NCBI GenBank assembly: GCA_024643345.1
Contig: JAHENB010000012.1
Span: 1-56,495 of the forward strand
From: Maribacter sp.
GTDB lineage: Bacteria; Bacteroidota; Bacteroidia; Flavobacteriales; Flavobacteriaceae
Direction: 5' to 3'
Length of the DNA stretch: 56,495 nucleotides
The position numbers and the translations under genes are program-made. A model generated the notes under the pieces. That model saw nothing but the letters and a program-made list of their open reading frames with translations, did not search any database and was not told the DNA's origin. Below, one piece after another: positions 17,489 to 25,980 of the stretch; position 1 is the stretch's first letter; the number at the start of each line of letters is the position of its first letter.

Positions 17489-18604
17489 TTACATCACCTT
17501 TACTTTCCAGGAAATGACCGGATGTTGCTTAGGTGCCGTATAGGCACCCAAAGCCGCTAATCTCAAGTTGAGCTCCGTCAAAATATCCAAGGTCTTGATG
17601 CGCAATACCACCGTTTCCCCTGCCTTGATTTCAAAAATCGGCGCTTTGGTATAGAAGGTATAGGGCATTTGGTTTTCGAACAATAGATCACTACTGCAAA
17701 TGTTTTTCAGTTCCAGTTCCAAAACGGCCGTATCCTCTATATAGGAAGCGCTTAAGACCTCCACACTGGCTTTTATCAAAGGCTCCAGATATTCGGCCCG
17801 CCCTACCATAAGATCATTAAAAATGGCAGCTGTCCTTCCAGCAAATAATGCTTCACGAAGGCTGGGCAGGGTTCTCTCCTTGGCGAAGACCAAGGTAATG
17901 GGTCGGTGATCTCCTTTTTCGGTATAGTCCCAGGCAATCAGGCCATGAACATCGCTGGTCCCCATAACGGTTAAATTATATTCGAGTGCCAAGGCAAGGG
18001 ATTCTTCGGCATAATCCAAGGAATTGATCACCTCAATCCCGTGCAATTCCCCATTCTTGATGCGCTCCTTTTGAAAATCGCTCATAATGGGGGTACCGGT
18101 CGGACTTTGGGCATGCCATGCCGGATGGTTCCAAAAAACAAAGGCCCGCTGCTTTTTGGCTTCACTAAAAGCGGTTTCCGGGGCATCGTTAAGAATTTTG
18201 TTCGCATCGGAAATAAAAACGGCGTTGCTATGCCCTATGGGTTCCGAACGTGTAATCTCCGAACCTGGCACGATCAAAAGATCGTGATCTTGCGCCTCCT
18301 CCAACGCCAAATGATAGGCGCGGTTTCGGTCGGGATGGGGAATATCTTCCAAATGGGGCTGATACTCTAAATGCTCGGTCAATGAAATGGCATCCAAATT
18401 TTCGCGCAGCGATTCCTGTACCCTTATGGACGGCCAAACATTGCCATCGGAAAAAACCGTGTGCTGGTGCAGATCGGCCTTTAATGAGAGGTAGCCAGGG
18501 ATATTGGGATAACTCAACGCCAAATTGCCCTGGTGGGTGTGGTTTTGGCCATAGAAGGCTATGCACGAGAACAGCAATATGATAAATAGGGAACGTTTTT
18601 TCAT
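17489..18604 (-). CDS. Exported PHP-domain metal-dependent hydrolase
   Basis: This 371-residue protein has a signal peptide (FIILLFSCIAFYGQ). The PHP (polymerase and histidinol phosphatase) metal site is complete to the eye: ADLHQHTVFSDG (HxH), SLTEHLEYQPH, VPGSEITR, FWNHPAWH and MGTSDVHG. PHP enzymes hydrolyse phosphoesters. A C-terminal beta-rich part (about 270-371) follows. The ATG at MKKRSLF is preferred over a TTG eight codons upstream because it gives a standard signal peptide. It follows the transglutaminase-like gene by 20 bases, so the two form an operon. Confidence 0.85.
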   Translation of the reverse strand: MKKRSLFIILLFSCIAFYGQNHTHQGNLALSYPNIPGYLSLKADLHQHTVFSDGNVWPSIRVQESLRENLDAISLTEHLEYQPHLEDIPHPDRNRAYHLALEEAQDHDLLIVPGSEITRSEPIGHSNAVFISDANKILNDAPETAFSEAKKQRAFVFWNHPAWHAQSPTGTPIMSDFQKERIKNGELHGIEVINSLDYAEESLALALEYNLTVMGTSDVHGLIAWDYTEKGDHRPITLVFAKERTLPSLREALFAGRTAAIFNDLMVGRAEYLEPLIKASVEVLSASYIEDTAVLELELKNICSSDLLFENQMPYTFYTKAPIFEIKAGETVVLRIKTLDILTELNLRLAALGAYTAPKQHPVISWKVKVM

Positions 18605-18624
18605 AAATTTTAGGTTAAATGAAA

Positions 18625-19623
18625 TCAATTATTCTGGTAGTTTTCAACTTTGAAATTCAAGATCGGTTTGTTTTCTAAATACACCGTGAGGAAACCATTG
18701 CTCTTTTTGAGACTCTTTTTTAAACGGATGCGCGAGCGATACGACTTGTCATCAATTTTCCTGAAGCCCATTTTTTTCAACTCCGGAGAACCGTCGAAAC
18801 TATAGTGCAAATCATGGATCCGGGGAATTTTGTCAAAGTAGATATAATTGGCTTCCTTATTGGATACCTCCAATATTCCCGGTGTTCTCTCCGAAAGTGC
18901 AATGCTCTTGCCAAAATAGTCGGGAAAATAAATGGGCGCCCCATAAAAACTTTTGGCATCCAGAGGACGGTCCAATAACTGCCAATCCGGATTGCTCGGC
19001 AAATGGTGCTTGACGAAGGCCGCAGGTTCGGTGAAAAAATAATGTTCAACCAGTTTCCTCTCGAACTGTCCCCGCTCCGAATTGAAATGTCCGGAGGCCC
19101 AAGTTGGGTCCATGAGCTTCCATTTTCCTTCGATCTGTACGGCATTCCAACTATGGTTTTTGAAAAATTGTTCGCCCCTTATGTCCTTGATCTCGGTTTT
19201 TGCCACCCCGGCAATAACCTTTGATGGAATCCCAAATTGCCTGCACAATTCATGGAGCATTAACGAATAGTCGATGCAGACCCCCTTTCGGGCATTGAAC
19301 GACCTGGTGATCTTTACATTGACCAAATGGTGGATTTTTTTTAGTTTATCCGTTTCAGAGGCAAAGGTGATTTTGTGGGTACCGTCCGATTCGGGATCTT
19401 TTACTTTTCCATATAGCATATGATGCGCGATCCAAATAAAAGCGGCCCTGACCCTTAACGAATCTACATTGAAATCGTTTTGAATTCGATAGCCCAAGGC
19501 GGTCAGGGAGTTGAAATGGGGATAAGATTTGACTTTTCGGTCTACCTCCCCATAATTTTGGGGATAGGCAAGAGCGAATGTCAACATCGCAATAAAAAAT
19601 GATAATTTAGCCAACATGGTCAT
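18625..19623 (-). CDS. Exported transglutaminase-like protein
   Basis: This 332-residue protein has a signal peptide (LSFFIAMLTFALAYPQ). The transglutaminase/protease-like core at about 60-190 carries the triad: Cys in RKGVCIDYSLML, His in KNHSWNAVQ and Asp in LMDPTWASG. This is the kyphoscoliosis-peptidase-like branch, found in exported proteins of Bacteroidota. A C-terminal beta domain follows (about 215-332). It is first of a two-gene operon with the PHP hydrolase and divergent from the broken DUF1801 gene, 17 bases apart. The substrate is unknown, perhaps peptides or isopeptide links in the envelope. Confidence 0.85.
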   Translation of the reverse strand: MTMLAKLSFFIAMLTFALAYPQNYGEVDRKVKSYPHFNSLTALGYRIQNDFNVDSLRVRAAFIWIAHHMLYGKVKDPESDGTHKITFASETDKLKKIHHLVNVKITRSFNARKGVCIDYSLMLHELCRQFGIPSKVIAGVAKTEIKDIRGEQFFKNHSWNAVQIEGKWKLMDPTWASGHFNSERGQFERKLVEHYFFTEPAAFVKHHLPSNPDWQLLDRPLDAKSFYGAPIYFPDYFGKSIALSERTPGILEVSNKEANYIYFDKIPRIHDLHYSFDGSPELKKMGFRKIDDKSYRSRIRLKKSLKKSNGFLTVYLENKPILNFKVENYQNN

Positions 19624-19640
19624 CGTTAAAGCATAAAGAT

Positions 19641-20003
19641 ATGAATCCTGCAGAAGAATACATACTGCAAAAACCCGAACCTTATCAAGCGATGTTAATG
19701 CACCTGCGTTCGGTCATAGAACGTAGGGTTCCCCTTGTGGGTTTAAAATATCGGTACAGGATTCCCTTCTATTGTCTCGACGGAAGGCCCTTTTGCTACT
19801 TCAGCCAGACCAAGGATTATGTTGATGTAGGCTTCTGGAATACAGCGCATTTAACGGTCCACTTGGAATAGATGAGCACGGAATGGCGTAAAATGATGCG
19901 CTCGCTTCGGCACAGTTCATTGCAGAAAATCGATAACATCATTGTGACCGCGGGATTACAGGACGCCTATCGGATAAAGGATAAAAAGTTCTGGAAAAAC
20001 TGA
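19641..20003 (+). pseudogene. DUF1801-family gene split by an in-frame TAG
   Basis: The reading frame matches small DUF1801 proteins over its whole length: MNPAEEYILQKPEPYQAML, LKYRYRIPFYCLDGRPFCYF, YVDVGFWNTAHL, then after the stop RKMMRSLRHSSLQKIDNIIV and KKFWKN. The family runs straight through this point. A TAG at 19869-19871 (codon 77 of 120) interrupts it without changing frame. An ATG follows immediately, so two half-proteins could be made. The simplest reading is a recent nonsense mutation or a base-call error. The gene sits between the transglutaminase-like and S9 peptidase genes. Confidence 0.75.
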
Positions 20004-20014
20004 TCCAATGCCCT

Positions 20015-22024
20015 TTATTTCAGACCTTTTACATGCTTGCCGAACCATGCCAAATACCTTTCGTACCGGTCTTTATTGAAACTGGGCCGTTTAATGCCAT
20101 GGTGCTCCCCGGGATATACCACCAATTGGGTGTCCAATCCAAGACGTTTGGTCGCTTGGTACATCTGTTCCGAATTGAGTATGGGCACGTTCCAATCTTC
20201 TTCCCCTCCGATCCATAGGGTAGGCGTGGTTATTTTGGCAACATCATTGAAAGGGGACAACTTTTCCCAAATTTCTACATTCTCCCAAGGCAAGCCCAGC
20301 TCGAGTTCCCAAGTGAGCTGGTAATGGTCGTGACCATAGTTTGCCCTGTAGAGGGCCTCACTGGCGCCCGAAATGGCCCCTTTGAACCGAGTCGATTTAG
20401 TGATCACATAATTGGTTAGGATTCCTCCATAAGACCAACCCCCTACTCCAAGTTTATCAGGGTCTGCATAACCGGCGGCAATCGCATGATCTACCCCGGC
20501 CATCACATCTTCAAAATCCTTTACGCCCCATTCCGCGAAAAGAGCCTCCGAAAATGCCTGTCCGTAACCCGAGGATCCCCTCGGATTGATCAAGAGCGTA
20601 ACGTAACCGTTCGCCGCGAACAATTGTGGTTCCGGGTCGAATTCAAATTGGTATTGGGCCACGGGACCCCCATGGATCCAAAGCAGGGTCGGGTATTTTT
20701 TTGAAGCGTCGAATCCGATCGGTTTGACCACGAATCCTTCAATTTCGGTGCCATCGGCACTTTTAAAGTGGATTTTCTCAACAGTCGGTTTTTGGATATC
20801 CGCCAATAGCGCCTCGTTGATCATACTGCGTTTGGTGATTGCCTTATTCTCAAAAGTGTATATTTCATAGGGATCGTTGGCCTTGCTCAACAAAAGCGCG
20901 ATTTGTGAACCTTTTTGATCGAAATCGGAAATACTGAAATCCCCTGCGACCACTCTATCCAGGTTTTTACCACTAACCTCAACGGAGGCCAAGACATCGG
21001 TGCCGCTTTCTTCCAAACGAAAATAGATGGATTTACCGTCGGCTGAAAACTCGGGCTGGTTGATATTCCGGTCCAAATCATCAAGCAACAATTTTCTGGT
21101 ACCGCCGGTAGCGGAAATCACGGCCAGCTTGTTGGTGGCATACCAAATCGATTTGGGGTCGATGATGGTTCTATAAACGATCTGTTTGCCATCGGGGCTC
21201 CATGCCGGACTATTATCGTCATTGGGATCTGTGGTCAACTGTCGCAGGCTCTTTCCCTTTTCTTGATCGGTTGACGAAACGATCCAAATATCGTTATTGG
21301 AATTCGCGTCTGGGTTTTCACTGCGGTTGCTCACAAATGCAATGGCAGTTCCATCCGGACTCCATTTGGCATCGCTATCGTCGAAATCTCCAGAAGTGAG
21401 CTGTGTAGGTATTGAATCCCCGGGAACGATCACATATAAATGGGTTCTGTATCGATCTAGGTACCCCTCATAGTCTTGCTTGAACTGTAAACGATCGATC
21501 ACATAGGGCTTGGCTTTTTTATCATCTTCCTTGTCTTCGGTCAATTCCTCCGGTTTTGGATCGCGCAGGCTCAAAAGCAAACGGTCTCCCTTCGGCGACC
21601 AATCGTGGCCTGAAACGCCTTGTGGTATTTTCGTAACTGGTTCCGCTTCCCCACCCAATCGGTTTAACCTCCAGACCTGCGTTTTTTCTTCCTCTGTTTT
21701 GGAGGCCAAAAACGATAGGTATTTATTGTCCGGGCTCCAACGGGGCTGACTTGCCGAGTAGCCCTTGGCCGTCATGGCAATGGAAACCCCTCCTTTTGAC
21801 GGTACCATATAGATTCGGGTCTCGGGCTTGTCTTTTTTCATATCCATCTCGGTGACCGTGAAGGCGATCCATTGGCCATCCGGACTCAATTGAGGGTCCT
21901 TGACCGCTTTCAGGCTTAAAATGTCATCGATTTGAATGGGCCTAGATGGTGTTTGGGCATTATTGTAAGTGGCAGAAAACATAAAAAGGCAAAGAAGAAA
22001 GATTCGGAGGGAAAGGTGTTTCAT
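20015..22024 (-). CDS. S9-family prolyl-oligopeptidase-like peptidase
   Basis: This 669-residue exported serine peptidase has a signal peptide (IFLLCLFMFSATYNNAQ). A beta-propeller of WD40-like repeats fills about 30-390 (SPDGQWIAFT, SPDNKYLSFLAS, SPDGTAIAFVSNR, SPDGKQIVYRT). The alpha/beta hydrolase domain follows: oxyanion-side LLWIHGGP, nucleophile in GGWSYGG (Ser531), Asp610 in GEEDW and His642 in GEHHG. S9C-type enzymes cleave oligopeptides or acylated N-termini in the periplasm. It is a single gene; the upstream Crp gene has the same direction but is 88 bases away, with a -7-like box between. Confidence 0.9.
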   Translation of the reverse strand: MKHLSLRIFLLCLFMFSATYNNAQTPSRPIQIDDILSLKAVKDPQLSPDGQWIAFTVTEMDMKKDKPETRIYMVPSKGGVSIAMTAKGYSASQPRWSPDNKYLSFLASKTEEEKTQVWRLNRLGGEAEPVTKIPQGVSGHDWSPKGDRLLLSLRDPKPEELTEDKEDDKKAKPYVIDRLQFKQDYEGYLDRYRTHLYVIVPGDSIPTQLTSGDFDDSDAKWSPDGTAIAFVSNRSENPDANSNNDIWIVSSTDQEKGKSLRQLTTDPNDDNSPAWSPDGKQIVYRTIIDPKSIWYATNKLAVISATGGTRKLLLDDLDRNINQPEFSADGKSIYFRLEESGTDVLASVEVSGKNLDRVVAGDFSISDFDQKGSQIALLLSKANDPYEIYTFENKAITKRSMINEALLADIQKPTVEKIHFKSADGTEIEGFVVKPIGFDASKKYPTLLWIHGGPVAQYQFEFDPEPQLFAANGYVTLLINPRGSSGYGQAFSEALFAEWGVKDFEDVMAGVDHAIAAGYADPDKLGVGGWSYGGILTNYVITKSTRFKGAISGASEALYRANYGHDHYQLTWELELGLPWENVEIWEKLSPFNDVAKITTPTLWIGGEEDWNVPILNSEQMYQATKRLGLDTQLVVYPGEHHGIKRPSFNKDRYERYLAWFGKHVKGLK

Positions 22025-22064
22025 ATAATATGGTTTCGTGTTATTGGTTTTTGATAAAAACCAA

Positions 22065-22072
22065 CAAAAATA
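22065..22072 (-). promoter_or_regulatory. Possible -7 box upstream of the S9 peptidase gene
   Basis: TATTTTTG on the minus strand fits TAnnTTTG and lies about 40 bases before the ATG. I cannot see a well-spaced -33 TTG, so this is tentative. Confidence 0.3.
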
Positions 22073-22112
22073 CTAATTAAAAGGTCTGTTCCTTGAAATA
22101 GCAACAGGATTA

Positions 22113-22745
22113 TTAAAGCGCTAAAACCTTAATTTGATTGCGGTTCATCGCAATTTTGCCTTCGTTTTCCAATTTTTTTAGCAGTCTAGAAACAACGACC
22201 CTTGAGGTATTCAGGTCATCCGCGATTTCTTGATGTGTGGTTTGCACCAATTCATCATGGTTTACCATGGCCTTGTCCTGAAGGTGTTTTAAAAGGCGTT
22301 GATCCATTTTCATGAAGGCAATGGTATCAACGGTATCCAAAAGTTCTAACATTCGGGTGTGATAGCTGTCCAAAATAAATTGCTGCCAGCTTTTGTACTT
22401 GCCCATCCAAACCTCCATCTTACCCACGGGGATCATCAGCAGTTCGGTATCTGATTCGGCAACGGCACGTATTTCACTGATACGTTTCCCCATACAACAG
22501 GAGAAGGTCATGGCACAGGAATCCCCGGTCTCCAAAAAATATAACAGCAACTCATCGCCTTTATCGTCTTCCCTCAAGATTTTTATGGCACCCGTCAACA
22601 GCAGTGGCATCATGGTAATAGGTTGACCGATGTCCATCAACAAATCGCCCTGGCCCACCTTTTTATAAATACCCACGGCCTCTATTTCATCGAGCAGTTC
22701 CTGCTCAAAAAGGTAGCCGTAATTTTGTTGGAATTTTGTAGTCAT
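22113..22745 (-). CDS. Crp/Fnr-family transcription regulator
   Basis: This 210-residue regulator has a cyclic-nucleotide-binding-type beta roll (about 25-120: LLMDIGQPITMMPLLLTGAIKIL, ELLLYFLETGDSCAMTFSC) and a C-terminal winged helix (about 150-208: TTHQEIADDLNTSRVVVSRLLKKLENEGKI). The roll lacks the clear cAMP phosphate-cassette (RSA-type) signature. It has two adjacent Cys in FSCCMGKR, as in many Bacteroidota members. The true ligand is unknown and could be a redox or metal signal. It is the last gene of a four-gene operon, 11 bases after the epimerase-like gene. Confidence 0.88.
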   Translation of the reverse strand: MTTKFQQNYGYLFEQELLDEIEAVGIYKKVGQGDLLMDIGQPITMMPLLLTGAIKILREDDKGDELLLYFLETGDSCAMTFSCCMGKRISEIRAVAESDTELLMIPVGKMEVWMGKYKSWQQFILDSYHTRMLELLDTVDTIAFMKMDQRLLKHLQDKAMVNHDELVQTTHQEIADDLNTSRVVVSRLLKKLENEGKIAMNRNQIKVLAL

Positions 22746-22756
22746 AATTTTTAGAT

Positions 22757-23536
22757 TCAGTTCATTGGTGTAAGTCGCACTGTGAATTCCTTTGGGGCAT
22801 CCAACAAAAATTGGAAACCCTCGAACAATCTATTTTGGGCGACGTCATATGGGTAAAAGGTGACAGGTTCGATGCATACCATGTTCCTGACCTCGGTCCA
22901 CAACATAAAATTTCCGAAGCCTTCAGTCGTAATGCGCAAATCCCTTTCATCCTTTAGAACAATTTCATCACAATCGGATACCGATAAGGCCCTGCTCCCC
23001 ACTCCCAAGATGGCATCGAGTGTAATCTTCTTTCCCTTGGCAATTATCACGGGGTTGACCGTATCCAATTTAAAAGCAGGATGATAACCCAGCATAAAGG
23101 GGGCATCGCGCTCGCCCGAGACCGTAAAGGTAATGACAAGACCATCGGGTTGCAATTCGAACTTTTTTTGAAATTGAAAGTCATAAGGCCAAAACAAATA
23201 TTGTTGGTTCGACTTTTCAGGATATTTTGAATTTTTGACCCGGGCATGTGCTTTGTAATCTTTTTTGAACAAAGCTGTGGTATCCGTCCGGGAGACCAGT
23301 TCATAATCGAGTTCCCGTAAGAGTCCATGTTGGTCTTGTACAGCGATGGTCCTCGGGGTCTGCACCTGAAACCGGGCCTCGCTGGTAGGCCCTATGATGG
23401 GGAACATCTCGGTATCTGAATTCCTCCATCCAGGACTTCCTTTTTGGTGGATGTACTCATGATCATTGATTTGATATCCTAACAATTCACCGGCATCAAC
23501 GGTTACGGTTTGGCCTAAAAGGGTAAGTGTGGGCAT
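22757..23536 (-). CDS. Aldose 1-epimerase (mutarotase)-like protein
   Basis: This 259-residue cytoplasmic protein has the galactose mutarotase-like beta-sandwich. Visible features are LGYQINDHEYIHQKGSPGWRNSDTEMFPIIGP, cut here as NDHEYIHQ and MFPIIGP, then GYHPAFKLD with the catalytic-type His, and CIEPVTFYPYDV with the likely catalytic Glu. It interconverts sugar anomers or acts on a related sugar. It lies 2 bases after the M20 peptidase gene, so translation is coupled. Confidence 0.85.
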   Translation of the reverse strand: MPTLTLLGQTVTVDAGELLGYQINDHEYIHQKGSPGWRNSDTEMFPIIGPTSEARFQVQTPRTIAVQDQHGLLRELDYELVSRTDTTALFKKDYKAHARVKNSKYPEKSNQQYLFWPYDFQFQKKFELQPDGLVITFTVSGERDAPFMLGYHPAFKLDTVNPVIIAKGKKITLDAILGVGSRALSVSDCDEIVLKDERDLRITTEGFGNFMLWTEVRNMVCIEPVTFYPYDVAQNRLFEGFQFLLDAPKEFTVRLTPMN

Positions 23537-23538
23537 TT

Positions 23539-24837
23539 CTATTGATTGATAAGTCGGTAGATGAGTACGGCAGTTCTTTTGGTGAGCGCCTCAATCGTAT
23601 TCAGATTAACGGTCTCTTCAGGGGTATGGGCACTTGAACCCATGGTACCCAGACCATCAAGGCAAGCGACATAGTCCGCGACGAAGGAAGTGTCTGCCGC
23701 ACCCCGCTTTCCCGGGTCATAGGGCAATACCTCACCCTGATTTAAGGCAACGCTAACCTGACTTAGCTGTTCCAATAATTTTAAGTTTCCCTCGGTTGGT
23801 GCCATTGCCGGATAACTGTCTTCGAAACTTATTTCAGCGCTGGTCTGGGGCAGATTGTTGGCCACGATGCGCCGCATCTTTGTTCGGGCATTTTCTTTTT
23901 GATCTTCAGAGATAAATCGAAGTCCGCCTTTTACAATCGCCGTCTGAGATACTACATTGCTCTTGCCAAAGGCATTCCCCTTCCCAGTTTTTTCGTCATA
24001 ATCCAAGAAAGTGCCCCCCAATAAAATACCGGGGTTGAAGGTCAGGTATTCTTCCCCTTTTACCTCATCATAAAATTCGTTCAAGATTCGGGATATCTCA
24101 AAAATGGCCCCTGCCCCTGTATTTTCATTAAAAATACCAGAAGAATGGGCACGTTTACCGGTGACCTTCACTTCCCAACCACTTGCACCCCTTCTGGCCA
24201 CGGTAGCATAGTTGAAGCCCGTGGAAGTTTCAAATCCCAAGGCGATGTCACTCCGCTTTGCGGCCTCTATCAAATCTTTTCTACTGATATCCAATGGTTT
24301 TCCGGTACTTTCTTCATCACCGGTAAAGGCCACAATAATTTGCGAATCCTTCAACAAACCATTTTCATGTAGTGCCTTCAATGCATAAAGCACGATAACA
24401 TCGCCCCCTTTCATGTCATTGCCCCCTGGGGCATGGGCCACACTGTCATTGACCATTTCAAAATTTTGGAATGGACTATCTTCTTCAAAGACGGTATCTA
24501 AATGCCCTATGAGCAACAACTTTTTCCCTTTCTTCCCGGAGGTTTCGGCAAACAAATGCCCTGCGCGGTTCATGTCTTCCGGCATCGGTATCCAAGAGGT
24601 CTTGAAATCAATGGCATCAAAGGCTCCTTTGAAGACCATTCCCACTTCATGAACCCCATCTGAATTCAATGTGCCACTGTTGATATTGACCACCTTTTTC
24701 AAAAAAGCAATGGCCTCAACATTGTTGTTTTCTATCGATTTGATCAATTTTTTTTCGGCCCTATTCAAATTTTGGGTAAAACTTTGAACCGAAAAAAAGG
24801 AAAAAAAAACAAGTATGGGAAAGTATCTTAGCTTCAT
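23539..24837 (-). CDS. M20-family metallopeptidase (glutamate carboxypeptidase-like)
   Basis: This 432-residue exported enzyme has a signal peptide (ILVFFSFFSVQSFTQ). The di-zinc site of M20/carboxypeptidase G2 is visible: LIGHLDTV (His112, Asp114), PGGNDMKGG (Asp141), GDEESTG (Glu175 base, Glu176 metal) and SSAHTPEETVN near the C-terminus. A dimerisation domain lies in the middle (GAIFEISRIL). It removes a C-terminal residue, perhaps Glu, from peptides or folate-like compounds. It lies 24 bases after the PLP enzyme gene in the same operon. Confidence 0.88.
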   Translation of the reverse strand: MKLRYFPILVFFSFFSVQSFTQNLNRAEKKLIKSIENNNVEAIAFLKKVVNINSGTLNSDGVHEVGMVFKGAFDAIDFKTSWIPMPEDMNRAGHLFAETSGKKGKKLLLIGHLDTVFEEDSPFQNFEMVNDSVAHAPGGNDMKGGDVIVLYALKALHENGLLKDSQIIVAFTGDEESTGKPLDISRKDLIEAAKRSDIALGFETSTGFNYATVARRGASGWEVKVTGKRAHSSGIFNENTGAGAIFEISRILNEFYDEVKGEEYLTFNPGILLGGTFLDYDEKTGKGNAFGKSNVVSQTAIVKGGLRFISEDQKENARTKMRRIVANNLPQTSAEISFEDSYPAMAPTEGNLKLLEQLSQVSVALNQGEVLPYDPGKRGAADTSFVADYVACLDGLGTMGSSAHTPEETVNLNTIEALTKRTAVLIYRLINQ

Positions 24838-24861
24838 CAGTTTTTTTCGAATATACCAAAA

Positions 24862-25842
24862 CTATTCGATAAAGCCTTTGCTGCGCATCCAATCGTCATT
24901 GAACATTTTTCCAACATAACGGCTACCGTGATCGTGAAAAAGAACCACCACCACATCGTCTTTGGTAAAATGCGCCTTGAACTGAAGCACGCCCTTGATG
25001 GCCGCACCGGCCGAATTGCCCAAGAACATGGCTTCTTCTTTGGCCAAGCGTTGGGTATAGACCGCGGCATCCTTATCGGTAACCTTGGTAAAGCCGTCGA
25101 TGATCTCGAATCGTACATTTTTGGGAAGAATATCCTCCCCTATCCCCTCGGTGATATAAGGATAGATCTCACTTTGATCAAAAATTCCGGTCTCATGGTA
25201 TTTTTTAAAAACCGAACCATAGGTATCAACGCCCCAAACCTTAATATCGGGGTTCTTCATTTTCAAGTAAGAGCCCACCCCGGAAATGGTGCCACCGGTT
25301 CCTACCCCTACCACAAAATGGGTAATTTTGCCCTGGGTCTGTTCCCAAATTTCAGGGCCTGTGCTCAAAAAATGCGCACGGCAGTTCGAGGGGTTGTCAT
25401 ATTGATTCACATACCATGAATTCGGGATTTCTGATGCCAATCGTTTTGCGGTGGAATAATAGCTTCTGGGGTCTTCAGGGGCCACGTCGGTCGGGCAAAC
25501 ATAGACTTCACTTCCCATGGCCTTAAGGATATCCATCTTTTCTTTGGATTGTTTGTCGCTCATCACACAGATGAGTTTGTATCCTTTTATTGCTGCCACC
25601 AGGGCAAGGCCCATTCCGGTATTCCCTGACGTTCCCTCGATTATGGTGTCGCCAGGTTTTAGGATACCGGCAGCTTCGGCATCTTCCACAATTTGCAAGG
25701 CCATCCGGTCTTTTACCGAGTTGCCCGGATTAAAGGCCTCGTATTTGGCCAAGACCAAACAAGGCAGTTCGGCCGTTAAGCGGTTCAATTTTACCAAAGG
25801 GGTATGACCGATGGTTTCAAGGATGTTTTCTGCGTATTTCAT
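24862..25842 (-). CDS. PLP-dependent cysteine synthase/cystathionine beta-synthase-like enzyme
   Basis: This 326-residue fold-type II PLP enzyme has the cofactor Lys in NPGNSVKDRMA, the substrate/phosphate loop EGTSGNTGMGLA, and a PLP phosphate site GVGTGGTISG. The family has a Ser-binding NSAGAA near the C-terminus, also present. The chain ends without the CBS regulatory pair, in VVLFHDHGSRYVGKMF. This tail is typical of the stand-alone CBS-like proteins that make cystathionine or cysteine. The ATG is preferred over a TTG two codons upstream. It leads an operon with the peptidase, epimerase-like and Crp genes. Confidence 0.88.
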   Translation of the reverse strand: MKYAENILETIGHTPLVKLNRLTAELPCLVLAKYEAFNPGNSVKDRMALQIVEDAEAAGILKPGDTIIEGTSGNTGMGLALVAAIKGYKLICVMSDKQSKEKMDILKAMGSEVYVCPTDVAPEDPRSYYSTAKRLASEIPNSWYVNQYDNPSNCRAHFLSTGPEIWEQTQGKITHFVVGVGTGGTISGVGSYLKMKNPDIKVWGVDTYGSVFKKYHETGIFDQSEIYPYITEGIGEDILPKNVRFEIIDGFTKVTDKDAAVYTQRLAKEEAMFLGNSAGAAIKGVLQFKAHFTKDDVVVVLFHDHGSRYVGKMFNDDWMRSKGFIE

Positions 25843-25850
25843 AGGCAATG

Positions 25851-25858
25851 CAAATTTA
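25851..25858 (-). promoter_or_regulatory. -7 box of the PLP-enzyme operon, close to the start codon
   Basis: TAAATTTG on the minus strand matches TAnnTTTG and ends 8 bases before the ATG. If used, the mRNA would have almost no leader. No clear -33 TTG is visible at the usual spacing. Confidence 0.4.
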
Positions 25859-25980
25859 AGGATTTGGGAGCGGAAACCATCCTAACCCGTATGGATGTTT
25901 ATTGATATGTGCTCCCTTTTATGAAAATCCGATTCCGTCATGATGGGCGATATGGTATTTTCTCAACCCAATCAAAGGCC

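Noticed and set aside
25842-25848. TTG start two codons upstream of the PLP enzyme ATG
   Set aside because: The ATG gives the family's usual N-terminus and the extra residues are not conserved-looking.
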